A stretch of 33,168 nucleotides of DNA from an uncultured Gammaproteobacteria bacterium (GTDB lineage Bacteria > Pseudomonadota > Gammaproteobacteria > GCA-001735895), in assembly GCA_947259305.1 (NCBI GenBank), contig CAMYML010000040.1, positions 1 to 33,168 on the forward strand. The letters run 5' to 3'. Made by a program: the position numbers and the translations under genes. Of the stretch, positions 16,303 to 25,283 are shown piece by piece. The notes beneath the pieces are model-generated. The model did not search any database. It saw only the letters and a list, made by a program, of their open reading frames with translations, and had not been told where the DNA came from. Position 1 is the stretch's first letter, and each line of letters starts with the position of its first letter.

Positions 16303-18399
16303 ATGCGCAACCAGCCCGAATACAACATTTTACTCGTCGAGGACGATCCGGGCCACGCGGCCCTGATCAACCGCGCGTTCGAGTCACATGCGCATTGCCA
16401 CCTGGTGATTACGGCGACGCTGGAACAGGCGAAGTCGCTGATCAATCATTCCAGCCCGGACCTGATAATCACCGACGTCAGGCTGCCCGATGGTCACGGC
16501 ACCGAGTTGCTCAACCCGGGCCCGGGTTGCCCAACCATCGTCATGACCAACTACAGCGACGAAAAGGTCGCGGTCAGCGCGATGAAATCGGGCGCCGCTG
16601 ACTACATCGTCAAAACCCAGGAAACCATGACCTCGCTGCCGCGCACCGCGAGTCGCGTAATGCGCGAATGGCGATTGGTCATCGATCAGAAGCTCGCGCG
16701 CGAGCGCCAGCAGCGGCTGACCGCTATTCTCGAGGCGACCCCGGACCTGATCTGTATCGCCAACCTGGACGGTTTTGTCACCTACATCAACCAGTCGGGG
16801 CGCAAGCTGCTCGGCATCGGCAAAGACGAAGACATCAGCCGTATTCGCCTGGCCGACTTTCACTCTCCGGCCGACGGCCAGAAAATCCTGAGCGAAGGTA
16901 TTCCGCACGCGATCAGGGAAGGCATGTGGACCGATGAAACCACTTTTCTGGCGCTCAACGGCGAAAAGGTGCTGACCTCGCAGGTGTTGATCTCGCATCG
17001 TAACAACCGTGGCGATATCGAATTCTTTTCCACCATCGCGCGCGACATCCGCCACCTGCGCGCGGCCGAGGAACGTGTCGAGTACCTGGCTTACTACGAT
17101 ACCCTGACCGGTCTGCCGAATCGCAACGAGCTCGCCAAGCGGCTCGACATGGAGGTGTCGCGGGTCAAGCGAAACCAGAACCACGGCGCTTTGCTGTTTA
17201 TTGATCTCGATAATTTCAAGTACATCAACGATTCGATGGGTCATCCGGCGGGCGACATGGTATTGCAGGAAATGGCGCGTCGGCTAAAGGCGCACCTGCG
17301 CGGCGACGATACCGTGGCGCGGCTCGGCGGTGACGAGTTTATCGTCATCCTGTCGGGATTGAGCCAGGACGGCCGCGAAGCGGTATCGCACGCGCGCGAA
17401 ATCGCCAACAAGATCCGCGACACTATTGCGATGGAATGCCGCGTCCATGACACCGAGCTGCAGGTTACCGCGAGTATCGGGATTTCGATGATTACCAGGG
17501 ATGAGCACAGCGGCCACGATCTGCTGCGCTTTGCCGACACCGCGATGTACCAGGCCAAGCGCGAGGGGCGTAATAGGCTGGAATTCTTCAGCGAGGGCAT
17601 GGGCAGCGACGTAACCCGTCAACTGGAACTCGAAAACCAGCTGCGCCGCGCGCTCAAGGAAAATCAGTTTCAGCTTTATTACCAGCCGCTGGTGAATGCA
17701 TCGATGGAAGTCATCGGCGCCGAAGCCCTGATTCGCTGGGAACATCCGGAGCTCGGCCTGGTGTCTCCCGCGGAGTTCCTCGACGTGCTCGAAACCTCGG
17801 GTCAGATCGTCGAAGTCGGTGGCTGGGTGATCGAAACCGCACTCAAACAAATGACACTATGGCTCGACCAGGGATTGCTGAGCAGCGATTTTCTGATCTG
17901 TATCAATATCAGTCCACGCCAGTTCCTCGACAAGCAGTTCGCGGAAAACATTCACAGCCAGCTCGAGCGCATCAACGTACCGACCAAGAACATCATCATG
18001 GAAGTTACCGAACACAATATCATTCATAACATCGACGATGCGATTCAACGCATGCAGGATCTGATCCAGCGCGGTATCAGCTTTTCGCTCGACGATTTCG
18101 GTACCGGCTACTCGTCGCTGGCGCATTTGAAGAACTTGCCGGTGAGCCATATCAAGATCGACCGTTCCTTCGTCGAGGATATCTGCAACGATACCGGTGA
18201 CCAGGCCATGGTGGCGTCGATCCTGGCGCTGTCCACGCACCTCGGTCTCGAAGTAGTTGCCGAGGGTGTCGAGGAGCTGGCGCAGTTCGAGCTATTGAAG
18301 AAGTTCAACTGCAAGTATTACCAGGGTTATTATTTCAGCAAGCCGCTGTCGGATCAGAACATGACCGATTATCTGGCGAAAAAGAAGCCGGCCGCCTGA
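16303..18399 (+). CDS. REC-PAS-GGDEF-EAL cyclic-di-GMP protein
   Basis: A 698-residue cytosolic protein with a receiver domain (about 7-125, phospho-acceptor D58 in IITDVRLPDGHG), a PAS domain (about 138-255), a GGDEF domain (about 262-430) and an EAL domain (about 440-690). The cyclase motif GGDEF (342-346) is intact, and an RxxD inhibitory site (R333 to D336) sits five residues before it. The phosphodiesterase motif is intact (EAL 474-476 in GAEALIRWEHP, EVTE, DDFGTGYSSL, IKIDRSFV). It could therefore both make and break c-di-GMP; which activity dominates cannot be read. The receiver suggests input from the nearby kinase. It is convergent with the CoA ligase, 18 bases apart. Confidence 0.95.
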   Translation: MRNQPEYNILLVEDDPGHAALINRAFESHAHCHLVITATLEQAKSLINHSSPDLIITDVRLPDGHGTELLNPGPGCPTIVMTNYSDEKVAVSAMKSGAADYIVKTQETMTSLPRTASRVMREWRLVIDQKLARERQQRLTAILEATPDLICIANLDGFVTYINQSGRKLLGIGKDEDISRIRLADFHSPADGQKILSEGIPHAIREGMWTDETTFLALNGEKVLTSQVLISHRNNRGDIEFFSTIARDIRHLRAAEERVEYLAYYDTLTGLPNRNELAKRLDMEVSRVKRNQNHGALLFIDLDNFKYINDSMGHPAGDMVLQEMARRLKAHLRGDDTVARLGGDEFIVILSGLSQDGREAVSHAREIANKIRDTIAMECRVHDTELQVTASIGISMITRDEHSGHDLLRFADTAMYQAKREGRNRLEFFSEGMGSDVTRQLELENQLRRALKENQFQLYYQPLVNASMEVIGAEALIRWEHPELGLVSPAEFLDVLETSGQIVEVGGWVIETALKQMTLWLDQGLLSSDFLICINISPRQFLDKQFAENIHSQLERINVPTKNIIMEVTEHNIIHNIDDAIQRMQDLIQRGISFSLDDFGTGYSSLAHLKNLPVSHIKIDRSFVEDICNDTGDQAMVASILALSTHLGLEVVAEGVEELAQFELLKKFNCKYYQGYYFSKPLSDQNMTDYLAKKKPAA

Positions 18400-18417
18400 C
18401 ATTGCCGCGCGCCGCGC

Positions 18418-19791
18418 TCAGCTTTGCCGGTAAAGAATCTCGAGTTCGGGCGCGGAATTACCGAGGTAAGCGCGATACAGTCGCCGGGTCTTGTGTTCCG
18501 ACGCGATGGATCCCTGCGCCACCAGTTCGATCGCCGCGCTAAAGTTGCAGCCTAACTGCAGCGTCGCTTCGATTGCCTTTGCCAGCGCCGCGTAGCGAGC
18601 CGCGTCTACCTTTGCGGACACCTCTACGCACAACCGCGGCCGGTAATCGATTGGCGGTGTTTGCGACAATTCGACGAAAAACTCGGCGCTGACCTCGGGC
18701 CGGTGTTTGAGCAACGCTTCCTGTATCGCCAGCGGAAACACGTTAACCCCCTTGACGATGAACATGTCGTCGCTGCGCCCAAGCGTGTGCAGGCGAAAAC
18801 TGTTGCGGCCGCAGGCGCAGGGCTCGGTATAAATACGTACGATATCGTGGCTGCGCAGGCGGATTAGCGGGCAGGCTTCGCGCCGCAGCGAGGTGTAAAC
18901 CAGCTCGCCGCTGCTGTCGTTGTCGAAGGCGAGCACCTCGCCGCTATCCGGATCGACCAGTTCCACCGCCACCAGCCCGGCGCCGCAGTAGTGATGCCCG
19001 GCGCGATGTTCGCACTCGCCGCTTTGTACCCCGAGTTCGGCGGTACCGTACATATCCATCGCCGTCATCCCCCACGCCTGTTCGATCTTGTCGCGGTAGC
19101 CTGGAACCTGCAGTCCGGCCTCGCCGGAAAAATAGCCGCGGGTTACGTTCAGCCGGTGCAAATCGATGCCCTGTTGTTGCGCGATGTCGGCCAGGCGTAC
19201 CGCGTAGGAAGGTGTCATGAAAAGCGAGTAACCCTGCTCGCGCGCGGGAAAGCGCGACAGCATTTCGAGCAGCCGTTCGGAGTTACCGATACTGTAGGGC
19301 AGTATGCCCGCACCCAGCGTTTCGAAGGCGCCGTGATCCATGATTCCGCCGGCGTACATCGAGTAATTGAGACAACTGACGACCAGGTCCCGCGGGCGGC
19401 AACCCATGGCCCAGAGCGCGCGAGCGCCCATCTCGTTGTAGACCTCGATATCGTTCTGGGTCCAGCCGAGCCGGGTCGGTTCGCCGGTCGAGCCGCCGGT
19501 GCAGGTCATGCGTACGATATCCTCGAAGTCGCAGCACTGGTTCGGACCGAACAGTTGTCCCTGCTGTTGGGCGTCCGCGATATCGGCCTTTTCGGTAAAC
19601 GGCAGCGCGGCGAGCGCCCCGTGCGAGTCGATGCTCGACGGGTCGACCCCGGCGCGGTCGTACTTGTCGCGGTAGTACGGGCTTTTGTCGTAGACGTAAC
19701 GTATCTGGTCGGCGATCAGCGGCGCTTCCAACGCGCATATCTGATCCCGGTCAAGTGATTCGATTTCAGGGTTCCAGAATTCCTGAGACAT
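18418..19791 (-). CDS. Phenylacetate-CoA ligase-like AMP-forming enzyme
   Basis: A 457-residue cytosolic adenylate-forming enzyme of the PaaK type. It would activate a carboxylic acid, probably aromatic, to its CoA thioester with ATP. Family features are YVYDKSPYYRDKYDRAGVD at about 33-51, LPFTEKADI at 63-71, the ATP loop TCTGGSTGEPTRLGW at 96-110, MDMYGTAELG at 246-254, and LGRSDDMFIVKGVNVFP near the C-terminal domain. The ATP loop has TGGSTG instead of the usual SSGTTG/SGSTG form. I chose the ATG at 19791; a frame extends 19 codons upstream but would overlap the divergent gene's leader. Only 36 bases separate it from that gene. No other phenylacetate genes are near, so the substrate is open. 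Confidence 0.87.
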   Translation of the reverse strand: MSQEFWNPEIESLDRDQICALEAPLIADQIRYVYDKSPYYRDKYDRAGVDPSSIDSHGALAALPFTEKADIADAQQQGQLFGPNQCCDFEDIVRMTCTGGSTGEPTRLGWTQNDIEVYNEMGARALWAMGCRPRDLVVSCLNYSMYAGGIMDHGAFETLGAGILPYSIGNSERLLEMLSRFPAREQGYSLFMTPSYAVRLADIAQQQGIDLHRLNVTRGYFSGEAGLQVPGYRDKIEQAWGMTAMDMYGTAELGVQSGECEHRAGHHYCGAGLVAVELVDPDSGEVLAFDNDSSGELVYTSLRREACPLIRLRSHDIVRIYTEPCACGRNSFRLHTLGRSDDMFIVKGVNVFPLAIQEALLKHRPEVSAEFFVELSQTPPIDYRPRLCVEVSAKVDAARYAALAKAIEATLQLGCNFSAAIELVAQGSIASEHKTRRLYRAYLGNSAPELEILYRQS

Positions 19792-19827
19792 GTTTATTTC
19801 CGGCAATTCGCGGGTTATGGTATCCAA

Positions 19828-20886
19828 ATGAACCAGTCGAAGCAGCAAAAACCTATACGCAAGGGATTATTGCACCTGATTTGTGGGTTTCTGTGCGGAT
19901 GCAGCAGCTATTCAGGTGTCGAGTTCGACGCTGGTAAGGCCCATCATGGCGATGGTGAGTTTATCAGTCAGGCAAAGCCTTCCATGGTCAAGTTCTTTTT
20001 CATGCGCCTGCGTGAAGACAGGCCGGCTCCGCTCGACCCGGAAGAGGTTGCATCGCTGGTCGGCTCCGCTGACCTGGAATTGATCGAGTCCGACGCGACA
20101 ACTCCGCGAGCAACCTGGATCGGGCATGCCACCACGCTGGTGCAGTATCGTGGGATTAATTACCTGACCGATCCGCATTTGACGCAATTCCCTTTTTCCA
20201 ATGGGTTCCTGGTCAAACCGCGTTATACCCAGCCGGCGCTGAGTTTCGAGCAGTTGCCACCAATCGATTTCGTTGTAATTTCGCACAACCACTATGACTC
20301 ACTCGATCGCGATACCGTCGCCATGTTTGGCGATTCGGTGATGTGGTATGTGCCGCTCGGACTCAAGCGCTGGTTCCTCCGGCGCGGCATCTCCGCCGAG
20401 CGCGTGGTCGAACTCGACTGGTGGCAAAGCCACCGCTACAACGATCGGGTCGAAGTCACCATGACGCCGGCGCAGCACTGGTCGAAACGCAGCCCCTGGG
20501 ATACCAACGAAAGCCTGTGGGGTGGCTGGGTCGTCGAAATCGACGCCTTCAAGAGTTACTTTGTCGGCGATACCGGTTACAACGATTCGTACTTTAAGGA
20601 AATCGGATCTCGCCTGGGACCATTTCGCCTGGCGATGATTCCGATCGGCGCCTATGCGCCGCGCTACTTCATGGCGGGCCATCACATCGATCCGGTGCAG
20701 GCGATCGACATCCACCTCGAAGTGAACGCCCGGCAATCGCTGCCGATTCACTGGGGCACCTTCCAGCTCACCAGCGAGCCGATCCGCGAGCCGGCACAGT
20801 TACTGACCTCGGAAATGAACCAACGCGGCCTGCCTGCCGATCAATTCCGGCCCGTAAAAATCGGCGAAACCCTGATCCTCGATTGA
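19828..20886 (+). CDS. Metallo-beta-lactamase-fold lipoprotein hydrolase (NAPE-PLD/UlaG-like)
   Basis: A 352-residue protein. The N-terminus has positive residues, a short hydrophobic stretch and a likely lipobox FLCGC at 21-25, so it is probably a lipoprotein anchored by C25. The fold is metallo-beta-lactamase: TWIGHATTLVQYRGINYLTD at about 96-115, metal motif SHNHYDSLD at 152-160 (H153, H155, D157), VTMTPAQHWSKR, FVGDTGYND, and a late HWGTFQL histidine. This layout matches the NAPE-PLD/RomA/UlaG group, which includes phospholipases D and lactonases; I cannot name the substrate. The start is divergent from the CoA ligase and the two may share a control region. Confidence 0.86.
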   Translation: MNQSKQQKPIRKGLLHLICGFLCGCSSYSGVEFDAGKAHHGDGEFISQAKPSMVKFFFMRLREDRPAPLDPEEVASLVGSADLELIESDATTPRATWIGHATTLVQYRGINYLTDPHLTQFPFSNGFLVKPRYTQPALSFEQLPPIDFVVISHNHYDSLDRDTVAMFGDSVMWYVPLGLKRWFLRRGISAERVVELDWWQSHRYNDRVEVTMTPAQHWSKRSPWDTNESLWGGWVVEIDAFKSYFVGDTGYNDSYFKEIGSRLGPFRLAMIPIGAYAPRYFMAGHHIDPVQAIDIHLEVNARQSLPIHWGTFQLTSEPIREPAQLLTSEMNQRGLPADQFRPVKIGETLILD

Positions 20887-21144
20887 CCCCATCTTTAGTC
20901 ATCCCGCGGCTTGACCCGAGGCGTCGGACCGGCGGGATCCAGCCCGAAGCCGCCGGTAACTCTGGATCCCGCCGCCCCAAAGATCAGGATCGAGTCGCGG
21001 ATTTACAAGTGAAGCAGGACCGCCCTAAAGGCAATGCCTTAGGAAAGTATCGCCGGGCTAACCAGGACTTGAATACCATTGACGAGCGGACCGGGCAGAT
21101 TTATGGTGTAGCCCTGTTTTCAAGCCATGACCGGGGAAATAATA
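20887..21144. repeat. Intergenic repeat and hairpin before the aldehyde dehydrogenase operon
   Basis: GTCATCCCGCGGCTTGACC at 20898-20916 is identical to the minus strand of 2360-2378, so this is another copy of the dispersed element. A perfect 13-base inverted repeat, CGGCGGGATCCAG at 20930-20942 and its complement at 20962-20974, could form a terminator-like hairpin after the lipoprotein gene. The rest of the gap, up to the start at 21145, should contain the operon promoter, but I see no convincing boxes. Confidence 0.7.
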
Positions 21145-22596
21145 ATGTCCAACCTCAACCAGAATTTCATCGCTGGCGAATGGCTTGCCGGCACCAGTGA
21201 AATCGCCAACATCAATCCTTCCGACCTGGCCGACACCATCGGCCACTACGCCCAGGCTGACGCTGCCCAGTTGCAGCGCGCGCTCGATGCGGCCGCAACG
21301 GCGCAGCAGGAATGGGCCAGGGCCGGGCTCGAGCGGCGTTACAACGTATTGATGGCGATCGGTAACGAATTGATCGCGCGCTGTGAAGAGCTCGGCACCC
21401 TGCTGGCGCGCGAGGAAGGCAAGACCCAGCCCGAGGGCAAGGGCGAAGTTTACCGATCCGGGCAATTTTTCACCTATTACGCCGCCGAGGCGCTGCGCCA
21501 GATCGGCGATAACGCCGACTCGGTGCGTGACGGCATCGAGGTCGACGTGCGGCGCGAGCCCGTGGGTACGGTGGCGATCATTTCACCCTGGAATTTTCCG
21601 CTGGCGACCGCGGTGTGGAAGGTCGCGCCCGCACTGGCCTTCGGCAACGCGGTGATCTGGAAGCCCGCCAACCTGGTGCCGGCCAGTGCGGTCGCGTTGG
21701 CGGAAATTATTTCGCGCCAGGATTTGCCGGCGGGGCTGTTCAACCTGGTCATGGGTTCCGGCAGTGCTGTCGGTCAGCAGCTGGTTGAAAGCCCGCAGGT
21801 TAACGCGATCAGTTTTACCGGCTCGGTGCCGGTCGGACGGGGCATCGCGCAGGCGGCGGTCGGCAACTTCACCAAGGTCCAGCTCGAAATGGGTTCCAAG
21901 AACGCGCTCGCGATCATGGATGATGCCAATCTCGATATCGCGCTCGCCTGTGCGCTCAATGGCGCCTTCGGCAGCACCGGGCAAAAGTGCACCGCGTCGT
22001 CGCGCATCGTCGTACACAAGAACGTGCATGATTACTTTGTCGAAAAGCTGGCCGATGGCGCGCGCAACATGGTCGTCGGCCACGCGCTCGAAGCGGGCAC
22101 CCAGATCGGCCCGGTGTCGAGTCGAGCTCAGCTGCAGCAAAATCTGGAAAACGTCGAACTCGCCAGGCAAGAGGGTGGCGAACTGCTCTGCGGCGGCGAA
22201 CAGGTCGAGCGCGCAACCGAGGGATATTTCATGACGCCGGCAGTGTTTAGCGGCACGCAAAACGACTGGCAGGTCAACCGCGAAGAACTGTTCGCGCCGA
22301 TCGCCTGCGTGATCAAGGTAGACTCTTACGAGGAAGCGCTGGCTACCGTCAACGACACCCGCTTCGGTCTCACCGCCGGCATTGTCACCAGCAGCCTGGC
22401 GCGCGCGACCCATTTCCGGCGCAACGTCAAAACCGGCTGTGTCATGGTCAACCTGCCGACCGCGGGCACCGACTACCACGTGCCGTTCGGCGGCCGCGGC
22501 GAATCGTCTTACGGCCCGCGCGAGCAGGGGCAGTACGCGCAGGAGTTTTACACCACGGTCAAGACCTCTTACATCCTGAGCGGCGATCCGGCATGA
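21145..22596 (+). CDS. NAD(P)-dependent aldehyde dehydrogenase
   Basis: A 483-residue cytosolic enzyme of the ALDH superfamily oxidising an aldehyde to an acid. Catalytic residues are N150 (SPWNFP), K173 (IWKPAN), E248 (QLEMGSKN) and C282 (GQKCTASSR). The nucleotide segment is SFTGSVPVGRGIA. The blocks LEMGSKNALAIMDDANLD and GAFGSTGQKCTASSR resemble alpha-ketoglutarate semialdehyde dehydrogenases, but this subgroup is a guess. I chose the ATG at 21145, which has a GGGGAA ribosome site at 21132-21137; an ATG six codons earlier is the alternative. The stop overlaps the next start as ATGA, and the gene heads a four-gene operon whose other members may handle the same substrate. Confidence 0.92.
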   Translation: MSNLNQNFIAGEWLAGTSEIANINPSDLADTIGHYAQADAAQLQRALDAAATAQQEWARAGLERRYNVLMAIGNELIARCEELGTLLAREEGKTQPEGKGEVYRSGQFFTYYAAEALRQIGDNADSVRDGIEVDVRREPVGTVAIISPWNFPLATAVWKVAPALAFGNAVIWKPANLVPASAVALAEIISRQDLPAGLFNLVMGSGSAVGQQLVESPQVNAISFTGSVPVGRGIAQAAVGNFTKVQLEMGSKNALAIMDDANLDIALACALNGAFGSTGQKCTASSRIVVHKNVHDYFVEKLADGARNMVVGHALEAGTQIGPVSSRAQLQQNLENVELARQEGGELLCGGEQVERATEGYFMTPAVFSGTQNDWQVNREELFAPIACVIKVDSYEEALATVNDTRFGLTAGIVTSSLARATHFRRNVKTGCVMVNLPTAGTDYHVPFGGRGESSYGPREQGQYAQEFYTTVKTSYILSGDPA

Positions 22597-23597
22597 GTGG
22601 GGATGAATCTATTGGCGTGGGCTACCGCATCGACGCGCTGCAGTACGCCAACTGGTCGGAGGAAATCTTCCAGCAGATGCGCGCCGGCGGCGTCGACGCG
22701 GTGCATGTCACCATCGCCTATCACGAGAATTTTCGCGAAACCGTGGCCAACATGGAGCAGTGGAACAGTTACTTCGAGCGCTTTCCGCACCTGATTTTCC
22801 AGGGCTTTACCGGTGACGATGTGCGCCTCGCGCACGATACCAGCCGCACCGCGATCTTTTACGGTTTCCAGAATCCGTCGCCGATGGAAGACGATATTCG
22901 CCTGGTCGAAATCCTGCACACGCTGGGCGCACGCTTCATGCAGCTGTCTTACAACAACCAGTCGCTACTCGCCACGGGCTGCTACGAGGCCGAGGATCCG
23001 GGTATCACGCGCATGGGGCGCGAAGTGATTGCGGAAATGAATCGCGTCGGCCTGGTCGTCGACATGAGCCATTCGGCCGAGCGCTCGACGCTGGAAGCAA
23101 TCGAAATCAGCGCACGCCCGATCGTCGTCACCCACGCCAACCCGGCGTTCTGGCATCCGGCGTTGCGCAACAAGTCGGATGCAATTTTAAAAGGCCTCGG
23201 TGAATCCGGCGGCATGCTCGGCTTTAGCATGTACCCGCATCACCTGAAAGATGGCAGCGATTGCGGCCTGCAGAGCTTCTGTCAAATGATCGCCGATTGC
23301 GCCGAAATAATGGGCGTCGATCATATCGGCCTCGGCTCCGACCTGTGCCAGGACCAGCCGGATTCGGTGGTCGAATGGATGCGCGTCGGGCGTTGGACCA
23401 GGAAGATCGATTACGGAGAAGGCTCGGCCAGCAACGCCGGCTTCCCGCCGATGCCGCAATGGTTCAACGACAATCGAGATTTCGGCAATATCGAACAGGG
23501 CCTGCGTGAAGTCGGCTTCGACGGGGTGGAGGCCGCCAAAATCATGGGCAACAACTGGCTGCGATTTTTCGACGATAACTTTGGCCCGGATTATTAA
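22593..23597 (+). CDS. M19 dipeptidase-like protein with altered metal site
   Basis: A 334-residue TIM-barrel protein of the renal dipeptidase family (M19), without signal peptide. Retained features are VVDMSHSAERSTLEAI with H160, IVVTHANP with H181, and HIGLGSDLCQ with D250. In renal dipeptidase two further ligands come from an HxD motif near the start and a bridging Glu. Here the first reads RIDALQYAN (L16 and Y18 in place of H and D) and the second reads YGFQN (Q93 in place of E). One zinc site therefore seems lost and classical dipeptidase activity is doubtful. The start overlaps the aldehyde dehydrogenase stop by four bases and the next gene starts right after its stop. I infer a specialised hydrolase or lyase in a shared pathway. 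Confidence 0.85.
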   Translation: MSGDESIGVGYRIDALQYANWSEEIFQQMRAGGVDAVHVTIAYHENFRETVANMEQWNSYFERFPHLIFQGFTGDDVRLAHDTSRTAIFYGFQNPSPMEDDIRLVEILHTLGARFMQLSYNNQSLLATGCYEAEDPGITRMGREVIAEMNRVGLVVDMSHSAERSTLEAIEISARPIVVTHANPAFWHPALRNKSDAILKGLGESGGMLGFSMYPHHLKDGSDCGLQSFCQMIADCAEIMGVDHIGLGSDLCQDQPDSVVEWMRVGRWTRKIDYGEGSASNAGFPPMPQWFNDNRDFGNIEQGLREVGFDGVEAAKIMGNNWLRFFDDNFGPDY

Positions 23598-25283
23598 ATG
23601 ACAGATACGATCGACTGTGCGGCTAACAATCCGATGCCCGCGGCCGCCGCCTACCGGCGTCCGCCCGAAGTAGTCATGCGCCTGGCGCGCATGGGCAGTT
23701 TTCACCAGACGCGTTTGTCGTTCATGCGCAGTTTGTTACGCCGCCTGAAACGGGAAAACTGGTGTTTCAAACGCAGCCTGTGGGCCATCGATCAGCAGGG
23801 GTTCGGGCGCGCGGTTTATACCGTCTACGGGCCCGAAAGGGCTTACTCGCTGGTCGCCTTTTCGCACGACCTGCCCGCTGACATGCGTTCGGACCGGGTC
23901 ATTGCCACCGCCTGGGATGCGACCTTTACGCTGTTCGACGGTATCCCGACGGAAGCCGATCTGGATCGTCTCGAACTGAATGTACCCAGGCAGGAAGCAG
24001 GCCGGATTTCCGACTCCGAGCTGAGCCTGTCACGCGCCAATCGTTCGGTGCGGCTGTGGCAACACGTCATCGATCGCCTGTCTGCCGGGCTTCAGCCCGA
24101 ACGCGTGCAACTCGAATCGGTCGGTTACCTGGTGCGCACCACTGCGGTCTATGGTTCGGGTAAATTCGGCGCCGCCGATCGGCTGACTATTAGTGATCGC
24201 CCCGAGCTCAGCGGCCCGTTTCAGGCCGAGCTGCTGTCGGTGTGGTTGACGCGCGCGTTTTCAATCGACCTGGTCGAACATATCGCCAGGGCGCGAGGCG
24301 GCGACCAGGCGGTTGCTATCGATCCCGAACTGCGCCGTCGCATCGGCGTCGGCAACTCCACCGGGCTTGGGATGGCCCCATTCCTGGTGAATCACCCGGC
24401 GTTGCTCAATAACTGGATGATGGCGCGCGAAGAGGCCTTCGCCCGGGTGCGTTCGCTGCCGCGCGCCGAAAATGAAGCCATCGAGATCTTCAAACAGCAT
24501 TTTGCGGGCGCCCGTTTCAATGTTTCCCAGTGGCATTCCGAGCATCCGATTCAAATCGAAAAACTTGAAGCGTTGAATGCGGACCTCGAAAAAATGACGG
24601 CCTACATCGAAGGCGAATCTCTGAGCGACGACCATCCCTGGGACCGATTTTATCGCTGGGCCGAGGAAAATCTGTCGCTGGAAGGCCAGGAGCAGCTGCT
24701 GTCGTTAATGCTCGAGCCTTATGGCGAACTGGTTGACGACCTGACCCGGTGCATGGACGCCGACGAGCATGTCAGCTTTTTCATCGATGGTTCGATGCCG
24801 CTATCGCGCCTGCGCGAAATCGTCGAAACCCAGTGCCGGTGGGCGCTTGGGGTCGACTATGAACAACCCGAGAATCGCGCGCGATTCTGGTACACCTCGG
24901 CGGAAAAACTCGAACCGCGTGTCGGCGAACGTTTTCACGAGCCCGGCGCCGAGTACGAACTGCCGCTCGCAATTGGCTGCGATATCAAGCATATGCACGC
25001 CGCCTTACTGGTCTGGGAAGGCGGACCGACGACCGCGGAATTCCTGCTGGCGCACCCCGAGCACAGGCACACTGCGCGGCGCGTGCAAAACCTGGCGTCG
25101 CGCCCCTATGCCGAAATCCAGGACAACCTGATCGCGGCTGACATGCTGCCAATCGATATCCTGCGTTGCAAACTGTCCTTTTTCGGCGCCACGAAGTTCG
25201 ACCCGCGTTCGGACCGCTGGGTACGCATCTGCATGTACCAGGATGCGCCCTACCCGCACGAGTGGCTTGAGCCAGCAGTATGA
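23598..25283 (+). CDS. Unrecognised conserved-looking 561-residue protein
   Basis: I do not recognise a domain. The protein is soluble, with no membrane segment or signal peptide. It has a basic, Arg-rich start (RRPPEVVMRLARMGSFHQTR, RSLLRRLKR) and Trp-rich blocks such as WAIDQQGFGRAVYTVYGPER. A motif-like stretch reads GVGNSTGLGMAPFLVNHPAL at about 251-270, followed by a charged helical middle and a C-terminus with LSFFGATKFDPRSDRWVRICM. Scattered cysteines form no metal cluster. It begins at the base after the M19 stop and overlaps the DUF3726 gene by four bases, so it is surely co-translated and probably works with them, perhaps as a large subunit or enzyme. The long frame and normal codon use argue that it is real. 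Confidence 0.8.
   Translation: MTDTIDCAANNPMPAAAAYRRPPEVVMRLARMGSFHQTRLSFMRSLLRRLKRENWCFKRSLWAIDQQGFGRAVYTVYGPERAYSLVAFSHDLPADMRSDRVIATAWDATFTLFDGIPTEADLDRLELNVPRQEAGRISDSELSLSRANRSVRLWQHVIDRLSAGLQPERVQLESVGYLVRTTAVYGSGKFGAADRLTISDRPELSGPFQAELLSVWLTRAFSIDLVEHIARARGGDQAVAIDPELRRRIGVGNSTGLGMAPFLVNHPALLNNWMMAREEAFARVRSLPRAENEAIEIFKQHFAGARFNVSQWHSEHPIQIEKLEALNADLEKMTAYIEGESLSDDHPWDRFYRWAEENLSLEGQEQLLSLMLEPYGELVDDLTRCMDADEHVSFFIDGSMPLSRLREIVETQCRWALGVDYEQPENRARFWYTSAEKLEPRVGERFHEPGAEYELPLAIGCDIKHMHAALLVWEGGPTTAEFLLAHPEHRHTARRVQNLASRPYAEIQDNLIAADMLPIDILRCKLSFFGATKFDPRSDRWVRICMYQDAPYPHEWLEPAV

Noticed and set aside
18991-19758. 255-codon plus-strand ORF
   Set aside because: It is the antisense shadow of the CoA ligase gene.
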